This document shows positions 47,135 through 55,293 of a DNA stretch of 64,000 nt, piece after piece; within the stretch, counting starts at the first letter, position 1; each line of letters starts with the position of its first letter. Under the pieces are notes generated by a model that was not told where the DNA came from, did not search any database, and saw only the letters and a program-made list of their open reading frames with translations. The stretch covers positions 1-64,000 of the forward strand of contig NZ_WKJL01000012.1 in assembly GCF_009674565.1 (NCBI RefSeq), in the 5' to 3' direction. The position numbers were made by a program, and so were the translations under genes. Source of the DNA: Duganella aquatilis (GTDB lineage: Bacteria > Pseudomonadota > Gammaproteobacteria > Burkholderiales > Burkholderiaceae_D).

Positions 47135-47175
47135 ACTTTCTATCCGTCGCATATGACAATACGGTTTTTAACCAG

Positions 47176-47484
47176 ATGAGCGTCACCATGCAACTACCGA
47201 GCTTCACCGATAAATTTTCGGACAACCTGTCCCTGCTGCCAGCAATGGACGCCGTCGCGGCAATCGAACTGGTCGACCAGTCCGGCATGCCCGTGGCCAA
47301 AATCGAAAACAAGCCAGGCCAGGCGGGATCGCTGCGCGTGTACGGCTGGCTGGCCGACACGCTCGGCGCCATCACTCCCGAGGCCGCGGAGCTCGGCCTG
47401 AAGATTTATGCCGAACACACGCAGGATGCCCGCGCCAATCCAGGCAAACACCCCAATATCGACCGTCTGTTCGACATTTGTTGA
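47176..47484 (+). CDS. DUF2322 family protein, C-terminus altered by IS insertion
   Basis: 102 residues from the ATG at 47176. DUF2322 signature sequence is clear: AAIELVDQSGMPVAKIENKP, GSLRVYGWLADTLGAITPEA and YAEHTQDARANPGKHPNIDR. The function is unknown in the family, and the protein looks like a small soluble one. The last Cys codon and the TGA stop (47479-47484) belong to the left end of the IS21 fragment, so the natural C-terminus has been replaced after FDI. Only a few residues are probably lost, because the family ends near this point. Confidence 0.85.
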   Translation: MSVTMQLPSFTDKFSDNLSLLPAMDAVAAIELVDQSGMPVAKIENKPGQAGSLRVYGWLADTLGAITPEAAELGLKIYAEHTQDARANPGKHPNIDRLFDIC

Positions 47485-47952
47485 TTTGCACCGCAAACTG
47501 ACCACCAAGCCGCATAATTTGCATCGAAAATTGACCCACGTTTAGCACACAATCTTACTTATCTGAATGAGTAGGGGATCGGAGTGATTGACGTGGCATT
47601 ACTAGGAATTATTAGGCGCTGGCACCTTCGCGACCAAGTCCCTCTGAGGGAAATTGCCAAGCGTCTTGGCATCTCAAGAAATACTGTCCGGAGCTACCTA
47701 CGCTCGGAAACGACGGAGCCCGCCTATGCGGAGCGCCAATCGGCAAGCGCAATCGACCCATACGCCTTCCAGCTCTCAGGCTGCCTAAAGACCGAGGCGG
47801 CCAAATCCCGTAAGCAGCGGCGCAGCTTAAAACAGCTTCACGAGGACTTATCCGAATTGGGATTCAAAAGGTCTTACGACCGCGTGGCGGCGTTCGCCAG
47901 GCAATGGAGGGAGGGTCAAACCGAGTGGGTCAATTCGGCGCGCAAACGAACA
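47479..47952 (+). mobile_element. IS21-family left-end fragment
   Basis: Begins TGTTGATTTGCACCGCAAAC, followed by the inner repeat TTTGCATCGAAAATTGACCC (about 47519-47538). Then comes the start of an istA gene. Homology to the first copy ends abruptly after AAACGAACA at 47952, with no IstB or right end following. Only the left tip and the istA N-terminus survive. Confidence 0.85.
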
Positions 47953-48162
47953 CACAAGGGGCTCACATTTGTAGTTGAAGTTGACGGGGACACATACCAC
48001 CGAGAACTCCCGGCAGAGGCCGACAAACGGCTTATTCAATTGACCTACGAAGGCGCTGAGGTTCGTAGGATTCGTGCGGCGGAATTGAATTCAGATAAAG
48101 AAGCAGATGCAGTAGTCCATGACCTTATTCAATTTATGAGCAAACGCAAAGAGGCCAGATAA
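47584..48162 (+). CDS. chimeric ORF: IstA helix-turn-helix fused in frame to a DUF559-like nuclease tail
   Basis: 192 residues from GTG 47584. Residues 1-123 are the N-terminus of an IS21 transposase, with an HTH in VPLREIAKRLGISRNTVRSY. From THKGLTF (after 47952) the frame continues into FVVEVDGDTYHRELPAEADK and LTYEGAEVRRIRAAEL, ending KRKEAR. This tail resembles DUF559/Vsr-like PD-(D/E)xK proteins, where VxxDGxxHxxxxxxDxxR marks the active site. It may be a silent recombination scar, or an expressed DNA-binding-nuclease fusion. The nuclease assignment is by pattern only. Confidence 0.55.
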   Translation: MIDVALLGIIRRWHLRDQVPLREIAKRLGISRNTVRSYLRSETTEPAYAERQSASAIDPYAFQLSGCLKTEAAKSRKQRRSLKQLHEDLSELGFKRSYDRVAAFARQWREGQTEWVNSARKRTHKGLTFVVEVDGDTYHRELPAEADKRLIQLTYEGAEVRRIRAAELNSDKEADAVVHDLIQFMSKRKEAR

Positions 48163-48524
48163 TCCCCTCATGCACTGGCCCAGCGTAGCCGCCTGTGCCA
48201 CGCACGACCGTCGTAGAGGTAGCCATCCCCTCCCCCCCCCCCAACGCTCCCACCAAAGTCCACTATGCGCAAACAGGCGACCTCCTAGCCCTCGCGGTCA
48301 GCGAGTCCGGCCGCAGCATGAGTTCGGTCGTCCTGCACTAGCTTCCCAGTCCTCCATCGACCGGCCAACAGAGTGCCCGCCTGTGCAGCGCGAGCCCAAC
48401 CCAAGGGGGGACCTGATCCCCACACCAATGGCCTCACCTCGGGCCACTATGCGCAAATAAACGGGCCCTAAAACGCAAAAACCCAACCGGGTTAGGGCTG
48501 GGTTCTTGGCATGCTACTGTATTC
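48163..48524. other. 362-base region between the IS fusion and tRNA-Asn, with direct repeats and a C tract
   Basis: No convincing gene. It holds a long C tract (about 48229-48242) and a 14-base direct repeat, CCACTATGCGCAAA, at 48260-48273 and 48444-48457. Beyond the second repeat the sequence GCGCAAATAAACG matches the 3' flank of the third tRNA-Asn (near 56111). A terminator hairpin for the tRNA lies at 48477-48505. Confidence 0.5.
48477..48505 (-). terminator. terminator after tRNA-Asn copy 1
   Basis: On the minus strand GAACCCAGCCCTAACCCGG is followed by TTGGGTTTTT. AACCCA pairs with TGGGTT and ends in a T run. It is a diverged version of the hairpins after the other two tRNA-Asn genes. 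Confidence 0.6.
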
Positions 48525-48600
48525 TGGCTCCCCGACCTGGACTCGAACCAGGGACCTGCGGATTAACAGTCCGTCGCTCTACCGACTGAGCTATCAGGGA
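48525..48600 (-). tRNA. tRNA-Asn (GUU), copy 1
   Basis: 76 bases on the minus strand, beginning TCCCTGATAGCTCAGTCGG and ending in encoded GCCA. The acceptor stem TCCCTGA/TCGGGGA pairs. The anticodon loop CTGTTAA gives anticodon GTT (asparagine), and the T arm GGTTCGAGTCC is canonical. Identical to copies at 52088 and 56176. Confidence 0.95.
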
Positions 48601-48658
48601 AAAGAGGCCGCATTATATACGGCCCTTTTTCAGCTGTCTAGGCTGATGCGGCGATTAA

Positions 48659-50854
48659 TTAAAAGCCGCCGCGGAACTGCACGCCAAACTGACGTGGCTC
48701 GTTGACGAAGCCGGTCAGGTTGTTAAAGTCGATGGCGCCGATGACTTGCTGCTTGTCGGTGATGTTGCGCACGAAGCCAGCGACTTCATACTTGCCGCCA
48801 TCCCAGTTGTAACCCGCGCGCAGGCCGCCTTCGGTCAGCGCCTTGCCGGTGAACTCCTTCGCTTCATACAGGAAGAAGTTGACCTTGCTGCGGTACGACC
48901 AGTCGGTCAGCACGAACAGGTTGCCGTTCGCCAGTGGCCAGTTGTAACGCGCGGTGGCGTTGAAGATCCACTTGGCCGCTTGCGGCAGCGGGTTGCCGTT
49001 GATCGACACCAGGCCGTTCGTACCGATCGGATCGGTGATCGTGCACTGTGCGCATTTCGCCACGTACAGGTTCGGATCTTCGATCTTGGTGAAGTTGTAC
49101 GAACCGCTCAAGCTGGCTTTGAAGTCCGGGGTGATGAAACCTTCGATCTCGCCTTCCAGACCACGGCCCTTGGTCTTGGCCGCGTTGATCAGCTTGGTGA
49201 CGTTGGAGTTACCACCGACCACGGTCAGCTGCTGGTTCTTGACTTCAAAGTCGAACACGCTCAGCGACGCGCGGGCGCGACGGTTGAACAGGTCGGCCTT
49301 GATGCCGGCTTCATACGAGGTGATGGTTTCGGCATCGGCCACGGTGATCGGTACCGACGACGAGGCCGCAGCGATCGATGGCGCGCGGAAGCCGGTCGCC
49401 ACGCGGGCGTAGGCGCTGACGTCCTGGTTCAGCTTGTAGGTGCCGCTCAGATCCCAGTTCGCCTTGTTCTTGCTCTCGTCCACCGAGGTGGCGCCAACCT
49501 GGACCACATTGACTGCCGACACGGTGCGGAAGTCTTTCTGGTCGTGGGTGTAACGCAGGCCGCCGCGCACGGTGAAGTCGCTCGACACGTCATACGATAC
49601 CGAGCCGAAGGCCGCGTAGGCTTCGTTGTTCTGATGGCTGGCCAGGTGCGAGGTCTGCAGCTGGGTGGTGCTGTCGAAGTTGTCGCTGTAGCCGTCGCCG
49701 CTTTCCTTGAAATAGTAGACGCCGGTCTGCCAGTTCAGCGGACCTGGGTTTTTCGACTCAACACGGAATTCCTGGGTGTACTGCTTCAGGCCGCTCAGTC
49801 CGCCACCGGTCTGCACCTGGAACGGGATGAAGCCTGGACCGGTCGGCGTGCCGCCGTCGATGTCGCCGCGGCTGTAGTAGTTGTCCACGCCTTCGTAACC
49901 GGTGATCGAGAACAGCTTGACCGAACCCAGATCCCAGGTCAGGCGAACGTTGGCGCCGTTGGTGCGCAGGTTCTGCATGTTCAGGCCGTTGGTGTTGATC
50001 TTGGTGAAGTCGTAGTCGTCGACCAGATCGTTGGTGCCCTTCTTGATGATGTTGGCGCGGAACAGACGGGCGCTGCCGTCGGTGGTGCGCGAGTGCACGT
50101 TGAACAGGGCGTTGAAGGTGGTGCTCGGCTTGTACAGGAACTGCACGCGCTCGGCGTGTTCGTTGTAGCCTTCCAGCGAATCGTTCTGCTTGGTGTAGGT
50201 GTTGTCGACGAAATCGTCGCGGTGCTGGCGCAGGGTCGACACGCGCATCGCCCATTCGCTCGACAGCGGAATGTTGGCGGCGGCTTCAACGCTGGAGGTC
50301 TTGTGGGTGGCCAGCGAAGCGCTGTAGTAGCCCTCGACCTTGTCCAGGTTCGGCTTGGCCGAATCAAACTTGACCACACCGGCCGGGGTGTTGCGGCCGA
50401 ACAGCGTGCCTTGCGGGCCGCGCAGCACCTCGACGCCAGCGACGTCGAACACCGGGAAGCCTTTCAGGATGCCGTTTTCCTGCACCACGTCGTCATAGAT
50501 CAACGACACAGGCTGCGAGGCGAAAGTCGAGAAGTCGGTGTTGCCGTAGCCGCGGATGTAGAAGCGCGGGAAGGTACGGCCGTTCGACGATTCCACGTTC
50601 AGCGAAGGCACTTTGCCTGCCAGGAAGCGGATGTCCTGGCCGCCGGACAGCAGCACGTCCAGTTTTTCATCTTTCAGCAGGGTGACGGAGACCGGCACGT
50701 CCTTGATGTTCTCAGCGCGGCGCTGGGCGGTCACGGTGACGGTTTCCAGCTGTGGCTGGGTTGCTGCGGCCTCGGTTTGCGCCATGGCGGAACCGATAGG
50801 CAATACGGCGCTCAGCGCCAGCAGGCGCTTGTGCATCTTCGACAGTTTGATCAT
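48659..50854 (-). CDS. TonB-dependent outer-membrane receptor
   Basis: 731 residues. Signal peptide MHKRLLALSAVLPIGSAMAQ (from residue 7, after a short basic lead). TonB box-like LETVTVTAQRRAENIKDVPV is followed by the plug domain (to about 170: FYIRGYGNTDFSTF, VEVLRGPQGTLFGRNTPAGV). A 22-strand barrel ends in the expected aromatic terminus FGVQFRGGF. Closest in style to the FecA/sucrose-porin group of sphingomonad and Massilia receptors, but the ligand (siderophore, sugar or polyphenol) cannot be told. It stands alone between two tRNA-Asn genes. Confidence 0.95.
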   Translation of the reverse strand: MIKLSKMHKRLLALSAVLPIGSAMAQTEAAATQPQLETVTVTAQRRAENIKDVPVSVTLLKDEKLDVLLSGGQDIRFLAGKVPSLNVESSNGRTFPRFYIRGYGNTDFSTFASQPVSLIYDDVVQENGILKGFPVFDVAGVEVLRGPQGTLFGRNTPAGVVKFDSAKPNLDKVEGYYSASLATHKTSSVEAAANIPLSSEWAMRVSTLRQHRDDFVDNTYTKQNDSLEGYNEHAERVQFLYKPSTTFNALFNVHSRTTDGSARLFRANIIKKGTNDLVDDYDFTKINTNGLNMQNLRTNGANVRLTWDLGSVKLFSITGYEGVDNYYSRGDIDGGTPTGPGFIPFQVQTGGGLSGLKQYTQEFRVESKNPGPLNWQTGVYYFKESGDGYSDNFDSTTQLQTSHLASHQNNEAYAAFGSVSYDVSSDFTVRGGLRYTHDQKDFRTVSAVNVVQVGATSVDESKNKANWDLSGTYKLNQDVSAYARVATGFRAPSIAAASSSVPITVADAETITSYEAGIKADLFNRRARASLSVFDFEVKNQQLTVVGGNSNVTKLINAAKTKGRGLEGEIEGFITPDFKASLSGSYNFTKIEDPNLYVAKCAQCTITDPIGTNGLVSINGNPLPQAAKWIFNATARYNWPLANGNLFVLTDWSYRSKVNFFLYEAKEFTGKALTEGGLRAGYNWDGGKYEVAGFVRNITDKQQVIGAIDFNNLTGFVNEPRQFGVQFRGGF

Positions 50855-51105
50855 TCAATTTCCCGATTTAAATGTAGTGCAAAGAGTTAGAAACAGTTGT
50901 CTCCTGCTTTCTCTTATTTTGGTCACTACCCGGTCATCTGTCGTGATCGTGGTAGCGCAAAGGCCTCTACGCCGTCGCGGTAGCTAGCAATATTGCACTG
51001 ACTTTTTTGAAAGGCGATATTTTCTTTGATTGATACCATGTATTGCAAGCTGAATATATCTGAATCTCAATTAACTGTTAGAAATTCGGCTAAGCATATG
51101 CAAAG

Positions 51106-51119
51106 ACTGAATATTCAGT
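51106..51119. promoter_or_regulatory. candidate operator palindrome upstream of the TonB receptor
   Basis: ACTGAATATTCAGT is a perfect palindrome, with the arm CTGAATAT repeated 57 bases away at 51050-51057. It could be a binding site for a receptor-specific regulator. No regulator gene is adjacent. Confidence 0.4.
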
Positions 51120-51206
51120 GGTTTAGGCGTGTCCAGTCACCCACAGTGTGGTGAGGTTGATAAGCTTATGGGAGCGGCATCGGGCGCGCGTGTTGCGCAA
51201 AAGACG

Positions 51207-51230
51207 CACGGCCAGCAAAGGCTGGCCGTG
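51207..51230 (-). terminator. terminator-like hairpin after the DUF3334 gene
   Basis: CACGGCCAGC-AAAG-GCTGGCCGTG, a ten-base-pair perfect stem with a four-base loop. It is followed on the minus strand by CGTCTTTTGCGC, a weak T run, ten bases after the gene's stop. Confidence 0.6.
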
Positions 51231-51239
51231 GTGAAAATG

Positions 51240-51932
51240 TTACATGCCCAGCGATTTGAGCAGTTCGTCGGCGTCGGCGTCGGTGGCCGAGACGGCCGGC
51301 GCACTGCTGGCCTGGTGGGCGTCGCGCTGCTGTTCCAGCAAGGCGTCGGGATCGCTGATTTCGCTGGAGTCGAAATCGTGCAGGCGGATGAACTCGGTGC
51401 GGTCGATCGCCAGTTCCAGGTAGAAGATGTTGCTCTTCTCGGTGTAGAAGCTGACGCGGCGCATTTCCGGGCGGTCCAGGGGGGTGTCGACGCTGAGCAC
51501 GATCTGCTTGTTCAGCACCAGCATTTTCGGCTGATTCTGGGTGATGTTGGTCTGCAACTCGCGGCGGATCTTGCCGGTGAAGTCGCCGACGATCTGGTTC
51601 ATCAGCTCGCCGAGGATGTTGGACACCTCGTCCGAAGTGTGGGAGCCGGCCAGTTCCGACTTCGGCATGCCCATGTGCAGCATGTAGCGCTCGTAGATTT
51701 CCATCGCCGTGTCGGCCGCGAAGTTCAGCACCACCAGGCCGGTGAAGCCGCCGTCAAACAGCACGAAACAGCCGATGTCCGGCTTCAGGCCGACCTTGGT
51801 AATGCGCTGCACCATGCCGGAGTAGTTCACCTTGCTTTGCGTTGCCACGTTCAGCACCCGGGTCACCGAGTTGCACAGACTCGACAACAAGTCTTCCGTG
51901 CCGTAGACAATCGCTTCGTTTTCGCTGCTCAT
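51240..51932 (-). CDS. DUF3334 family protein, CheX/CheC-like fold
   Basis: 230 residues. A CheC/CheX-type signature appears as SDEVSNILGELMNQIVGDF near residues 98-116, where Glu and Asn are the phosphatase residues in CheX. An N-terminal half includes GCFVLFDGGFTGLVVLNF. An acidic linker leads to a C-terminal ADADELLKSLGM tail. It lies between a TonB receptor and, across a tRNA, a chemoreceptor, so a chemotaxis or CheY-phosphatase role is possible. The family has no established function and the fold link is by pattern. Confidence 0.8.
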   Translation of the reverse strand: MSSENEAIVYGTEDLLSSLCNSVTRVLNVATQSKVNYSGMVQRITKVGLKPDIGCFVLFDGGFTGLVVLNFAADTAMEIYERYMLHMGMPKSELAGSHTSDEVSNILGELMNQIVGDFTGKIRRELQTNITQNQPKMLVLNKQIVLSVDTPLDRPEMRRVSFYTEKSNIFYLELAIDRTEFIRLHDFDSSEISDPDALLEQQRDAHQASSAPAVSATDADADELLKSLGM

Positions 51933-52048
51933 AATCTCTACCTCTGTTTACTTTTAAAAGATGCATCGACTGCTGCCCCAGAATACCGAGGTGCAAGATT
52001 CTCGTCCACTGAATCATGCATTTTTGTGAATTTGGCGTGCCAAAAAGC

Positions 52049-52079
52049 AAAAAGCCCAACCGGTGAAGGCTGGGCTTTT
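52049..52079 (-). terminator. terminator after tRNA-Asn copy 2
   Basis: On the minus strand AAAAGCCCAGCC, TTCA loop region, CGGTTGGGCTTTTT. The stem AAAAGCCCA/TGGGCTTTT has a T run and lies eight bases after the tRNA. Confidence 0.8.
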
Positions 52080-52087
52080 CAGTATTT

Positions 52088-52163
52088 TGGCTCCCCGACC
52101 TGGACTCGAACCAGGGACCTGCGGATTAACAGTCCGTCGCTCTACCGACTGAGCTATCAGGGA
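52088..52163 (-). tRNA. tRNA-Asn (GUU), copy 2
   Basis: 76 bases, same sequence as copy 1 with anticodon GTT and encoded CCA. Followed by its own terminator. It sits between the DUF3334 gene and the second chemoreceptor gene. Confidence 0.95.
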
Positions 52164-52222
52164 ATTGAGGCCAGAATTATATCGGCCAGAATTCGATTTG
52201 CCTAGGGCTTTTTTAAAAAAGC

Positions 52223-53809
52223 TTAGCGCAGCGTCAGCGAACGGGAGCTCGCCGGCGCGGCGGCGCCCAGTTTGAACAGGCCGACGGCCTGCGCCAGGCG
52301 GTGCGCCTGGTCCTGCATGGAGTTGGCGGCGGCGGCAGCCTCTTCCACCAAGGCCGCATTTTGCTGCGTCATTTCATCCATCTGGCTGATGGCCTGGTTG
52401 ACCTGCTCGATGCCGCTGCTCTGCTCCTGGCTGGCGACGCTGATCTCGCCCATGATATCGGTCACGCGGCGCACGCTCGACACCACGCCGTCCATGGTGG
52501 TGCCGGCCGAGTTGACCAGGCCGGTGCCGGTGTCGACCTTGGCCACCGCGTCGCCGATCAGTTCCTTGATTTCCTTGGCGGCGCCGGCCGAGCGTTGCGC
52601 CAGGTTGCGCACCTCGGAAGCCACCACCGCAAAGCCGCGGCCCTGCTCGCCTGCACGGGCGGCTTCCACGGCGGCATTCAGGGCCAGGATGTTGGTCTGG
52701 AAGGCGATGCCGTCGATGACGGCGATGATGTCGACGATCTTGCGCGCCGAGCTGTGGATGGAGCCCATGGTGTGCACCACTTCGCCCACTTCGGCGCCGC
52801 CCTTGCCGGCCACGTCCGACGCGGACACGGCCAGTTCGTTGGCCAGGCGCGCGCTGCCGGCGTTGCGGCGCACGGTCGCGGTCAGCGCTTCCATCGACGA
52901 GGCGGTTTCTTCCAGCGCGGCGGCCTGCTGCTCGGTACGGGCCGACAGGTCCAGGTTGCCGGCGGCGATCTGCGCCGAGGCGGTGGCGATGCTGTCGGTG
53001 CCGGTGCGCACTTCGCTGACGATGCGGATCAGGCGCTCGTTCATGTGGCGCAGCGCGGTCAGCAGGGCGCCGGTTTCATCACGGCTCTCGGCGCGGATAT
53101 CGCCGCTCAGGTCGCCACTGGCGACACGCTCGGCCACCACCACGGCGGCGCTGATCGGACGGGTGATGCCCACCGTCAGCCACCAGGCGCACAGCGCGCC
53201 GAAGGCCAGCGCGGCCGTGGTCAGCACCACGATGATGCGGCTGCTGCCCAGGGTGTCGCCATCGATCACCTTGGCGGTCGCGTCGATGTGGTCGCGCTGC
53301 ATGGTTACCAGGTTCTGCAGCAGGTCCTGGTAGACATTGGCGGACGGCGTGAATTCCTGGTCCAGGATGCGGGCTGCGCCTTCGGCGTCGCCGGCCGCCT
53401 TGGCCTTGACGGCGCCGTCGCGCGAGGCGCTGTACAGCTTGCGCTGCTGCAGGATTTTGTCGAACAGCGTTTTTTCCGCGCCATCCTCGATCAGCGGTTC
53501 GATCTGCTTCAGCAGTTCGGCGGCGCGCTTGACGGAAGCGGCGGCATCATCCTTGAAATACGGGCCCAGCGCCGGGTCGGTGCTCTTGACGATGGCGGCG
53601 GTGCGGCGGATCGATGCGTAGTTCAGTCCGTACCAGTCGGTAATCAGGCGTTCCTTGGTCAGCGGTGCGGCCATCATCGCCCGGGTGGACGAGGCCACAC
53701 TGTCCAGGCGCAGGATACCCACCACGGCAATCAGAATCGTCATGGCCAGCGTTAGTCCGAACCCCAGGGTCAGCCGTTGTCCAATTTTTAAATTGGCGAT
53801 CGAAAACAT
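52223..53809 (-). CDS. methyl-accepting chemotaxis protein (no CheR tether)
   Basis: 528 residues. TM1 ([21 protein letters not shown], about residues 13-33 with QR before it) and TM2 ([21 protein letters not shown], about 193-213) enclose a four-helix-bundle periplasmic sensor. A HAMP domain follows, then the signalling tip [20 protein letters not shown]. Architecture matches the receptor at 35559, but the C-terminus ends [19 protein letters not shown] without an NWETF-type pentapeptide. It would rely on neighbouring receptors for adaptation. The ligand is unknown. Confidence 0.95.
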   Translation of the reverse strand: MFSIANLKIGQRLTLGFGLTLAMTILIAVVGILRLDSVASSTRAMMAAPLTKERLITDWYGLNYASIRRTAAIVKSTDPALGPYFKDDAAASVKRAAELLKQIEPLIEDGAEKTLFDKILQQRKLYSASRDGAVKAKAAGDAEGAARILDQEFTPSANVYQDLLQNLVTMQRDHIDATAKVIDGDTLGSSRIIVVLTTAALAFGALCAWWLTVGITRPISAAVVVAERVASGDLSGDIRAESRDETGALLTALRHMNERLIRIVSEVRTGTDSIATASAQIAAGNLDLSARTEQQAAALEETASSMEALTATVRRNAGSARLANELAVSASDVAGKGGAEVGEVVHTMGSIHSSARKIVDIIAVIDGIAFQTNILALNAAVEAARAGEQGRGFAVVASEVRNLAQRSAGAAKEIKELIGDAVAKVDTGTGLVNSAGTTMDGVVSSVRRVTDIMGEISVASQEQSSGIEQVNQAISQMDEMTQQNAALVEEAAAAANSMQDQAHRLAQAVGLFKLGAAAPASSRSLTLR

Positions 53810-53950
53810 CTTTATGTCCTTTCAGTGAACGCCGGCAAGGGGTGGCGTTCGGTAAAAAAAAATTTGCTTTGGGAAATATTTATTCCTTTATTGTACAATA
53901 ATTTCCCAATGGAATTTTTATTACTGTAGTTTTAGACTGGAACCAACCCC

Positions 53951-55270
53951 ATGAAACGAACCCCCATCGTCGGCCTTCTGGCCGGCTTGATCGCCACCAT
54001 CAACCTGTCGCACGCCGCGCCGGTGCCCGCCGACCTGCCGAAACAGCTGGAAACCATGTACCCGGCGGTCGAGTCCCTGTACATCGATCTACACCGCCAT
54101 CCGGAACTGGCGTTCCAGGAAAAAGAGACCGCCGCCAAGCTGGCTGCGCGGGTCAAGGAGCTGGGTTATGAAGTGACCACCGGCGTCGGCGGCACCGGCC
54201 TGGTCGCGCTGCTGCGCAACGGCGACGGCCCGACCGTCATGCTGCGCACCGAAATCGACGCCCTGCCGGTGCAGGAAAAAACCGGCCTGTCCTTCGCCAG
54301 CACGGTCACCACCAAGAACGCCGCCGGCGTCGAGGTGCCGGTGATGCATGCCTGCGGCCACGACCTGCACATGTCGGCCTGGTACGGCACGGCCAAGCTG
54401 ATGGCCGACAACCGCGCGCACTGGCGCGGCACGCTGATGCTGGTCGGCCAGCCGGCCGAAGAACCGCTGCAGGGCGCCCGCGCCATGCTGAAGGACGGCC
54501 TGTTCACCCGCTTCCCGAAACCGGACTACGCGCTGTCGATGCATGACGACGGCACGCTGCCAACCGGCCAGATCGGCTACCACGCCGGCTACTTCCGTGC
54601 CGCCGCCGACACCGTCGGCATCACCATCTACGGCCAGGGCGGCCACGGCGCGGCGCCGCACGACACCCGCGATCCGGTGGTGATGGCGGCGCGCGTCGTC
54701 ATGGCCTTGCAGACGCTGGTTTCGCGCGAAAATAATCCGATGGACCCGGTGGTCATCACCGTCGGCAGCATTCACGGCGGCGCGCAGGCCAACGTGATTC
54801 CCGACCAGGTGCAGCTGCAACTGACGGTGCGCACCTTCCGCGACGCCGTGCGCAAGCGCGTGCTGGCCAGCATCGCCCGCGAAGTCAAAGGCGAGGCCAT
54901 GGCGGCCGGCGCGCCGCGCGAGCCGCTGATCGAAATCACGCCCAGCACCGACGCGGTCTACAACGAGCCGGCGCTGACGGCGCGCATGACGGACGCGGTG
55001 CGCGCCGTGCTGGGCAAGGAAAACGTGGCGGAAATGCCGGCCAAGATGACGTCGGAAGATTTCGCCAGCTACGGCCAGGCCGGCGTGAAAGCGGTGCTGC
55101 TGCACATCGGCGCGGTCGACCCGGCCCGCCTGGAGCAGGCGCGCCAGCAAGGCGTCGCCCTGCCCGGCCCGCATTCGCCGCAATGGGCGCCGCAATACCA
55201 GCGCACCATCCGCGCAGCGATTTCGGCGGAAACCGCCGTGCTGTTCGACTTGCTGGGCAACGGTTCGTAA
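53951..55270 (+). CDS. exported M20-family amidohydrolase
   Basis: 439 residues. Signal peptide IVGLLAGLIATINLSHAAPV. The M20D amidohydrolase fold has metal ligands in MHACGHDLHMSAWYG (His/Asp), GQPAEEPLQGARAML (Glu) and the late KMTSEDFASYGQAG. The lid domain lies between about 210 and 330 (GQGGHGAAPHDTRDPVVMAA). Relatives hydrolyse N-acyl amino acids, hippurate or indole-acetyl conjugates. The periplasmic location suggests scavenging. It is preceded by an AT-rich promoter region and divergent from the chemoreceptor gene. Confidence 0.93.
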   Translation: MKRTPIVGLLAGLIATINLSHAAPVPADLPKQLETMYPAVESLYIDLHRHPELAFQEKETAAKLAARVKELGYEVTTGVGGTGLVALLRNGDGPTVMLRTEIDALPVQEKTGLSFASTVTTKNAAGVEVPVMHACGHDLHMSAWYGTAKLMADNRAHWRGTLMLVGQPAEEPLQGARAMLKDGLFTRFPKPDYALSMHDDGTLPTGQIGYHAGYFRAAADTVGITIYGQGGHGAAPHDTRDPVVMAARVVMALQTLVSRENNPMDPVVITVGSIHGGAQANVIPDQVQLQLTVRTFRDAVRKRVLASIAREVKGEAMAAGAPREPLIEITPSTDAVYNEPALTARMTDAVRAVLGKENVAEMPAKMTSEDFASYGQAGVKAVLLHIGAVDPARLEQARQQGVALPGPHSPQWAPQYQRTIRAAISAETAVLFDLLGNGS

Positions 55271-55293
55271 TGACCCGACCTACGCCCTCGCTT

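Larger units (their letters stand above)
50855..51239. other. 385-base intergenic region upstream of the TonB receptor
   Basis: AT-rich and without a credible gene. It should hold the receptor's promoter. A perfect 14-base palindrome ACTGAATATTCAGT lies at 51106-51119, and the half-site CTGAATAT recurs at 51050-51057. A hairpin CACGGCCAGC-AAAG-GCTGGCCGTG at 51207-51230 follows the DUF3334 gene and probably terminates it. Confidence 0.5.

Noticed and set aside
48746-50890. 714-codon frame on the plus strand
   Set aside because: Antisense shadow of the TonB receptor gene; the translation has no signal peptide and repetitive valine/alanine content.
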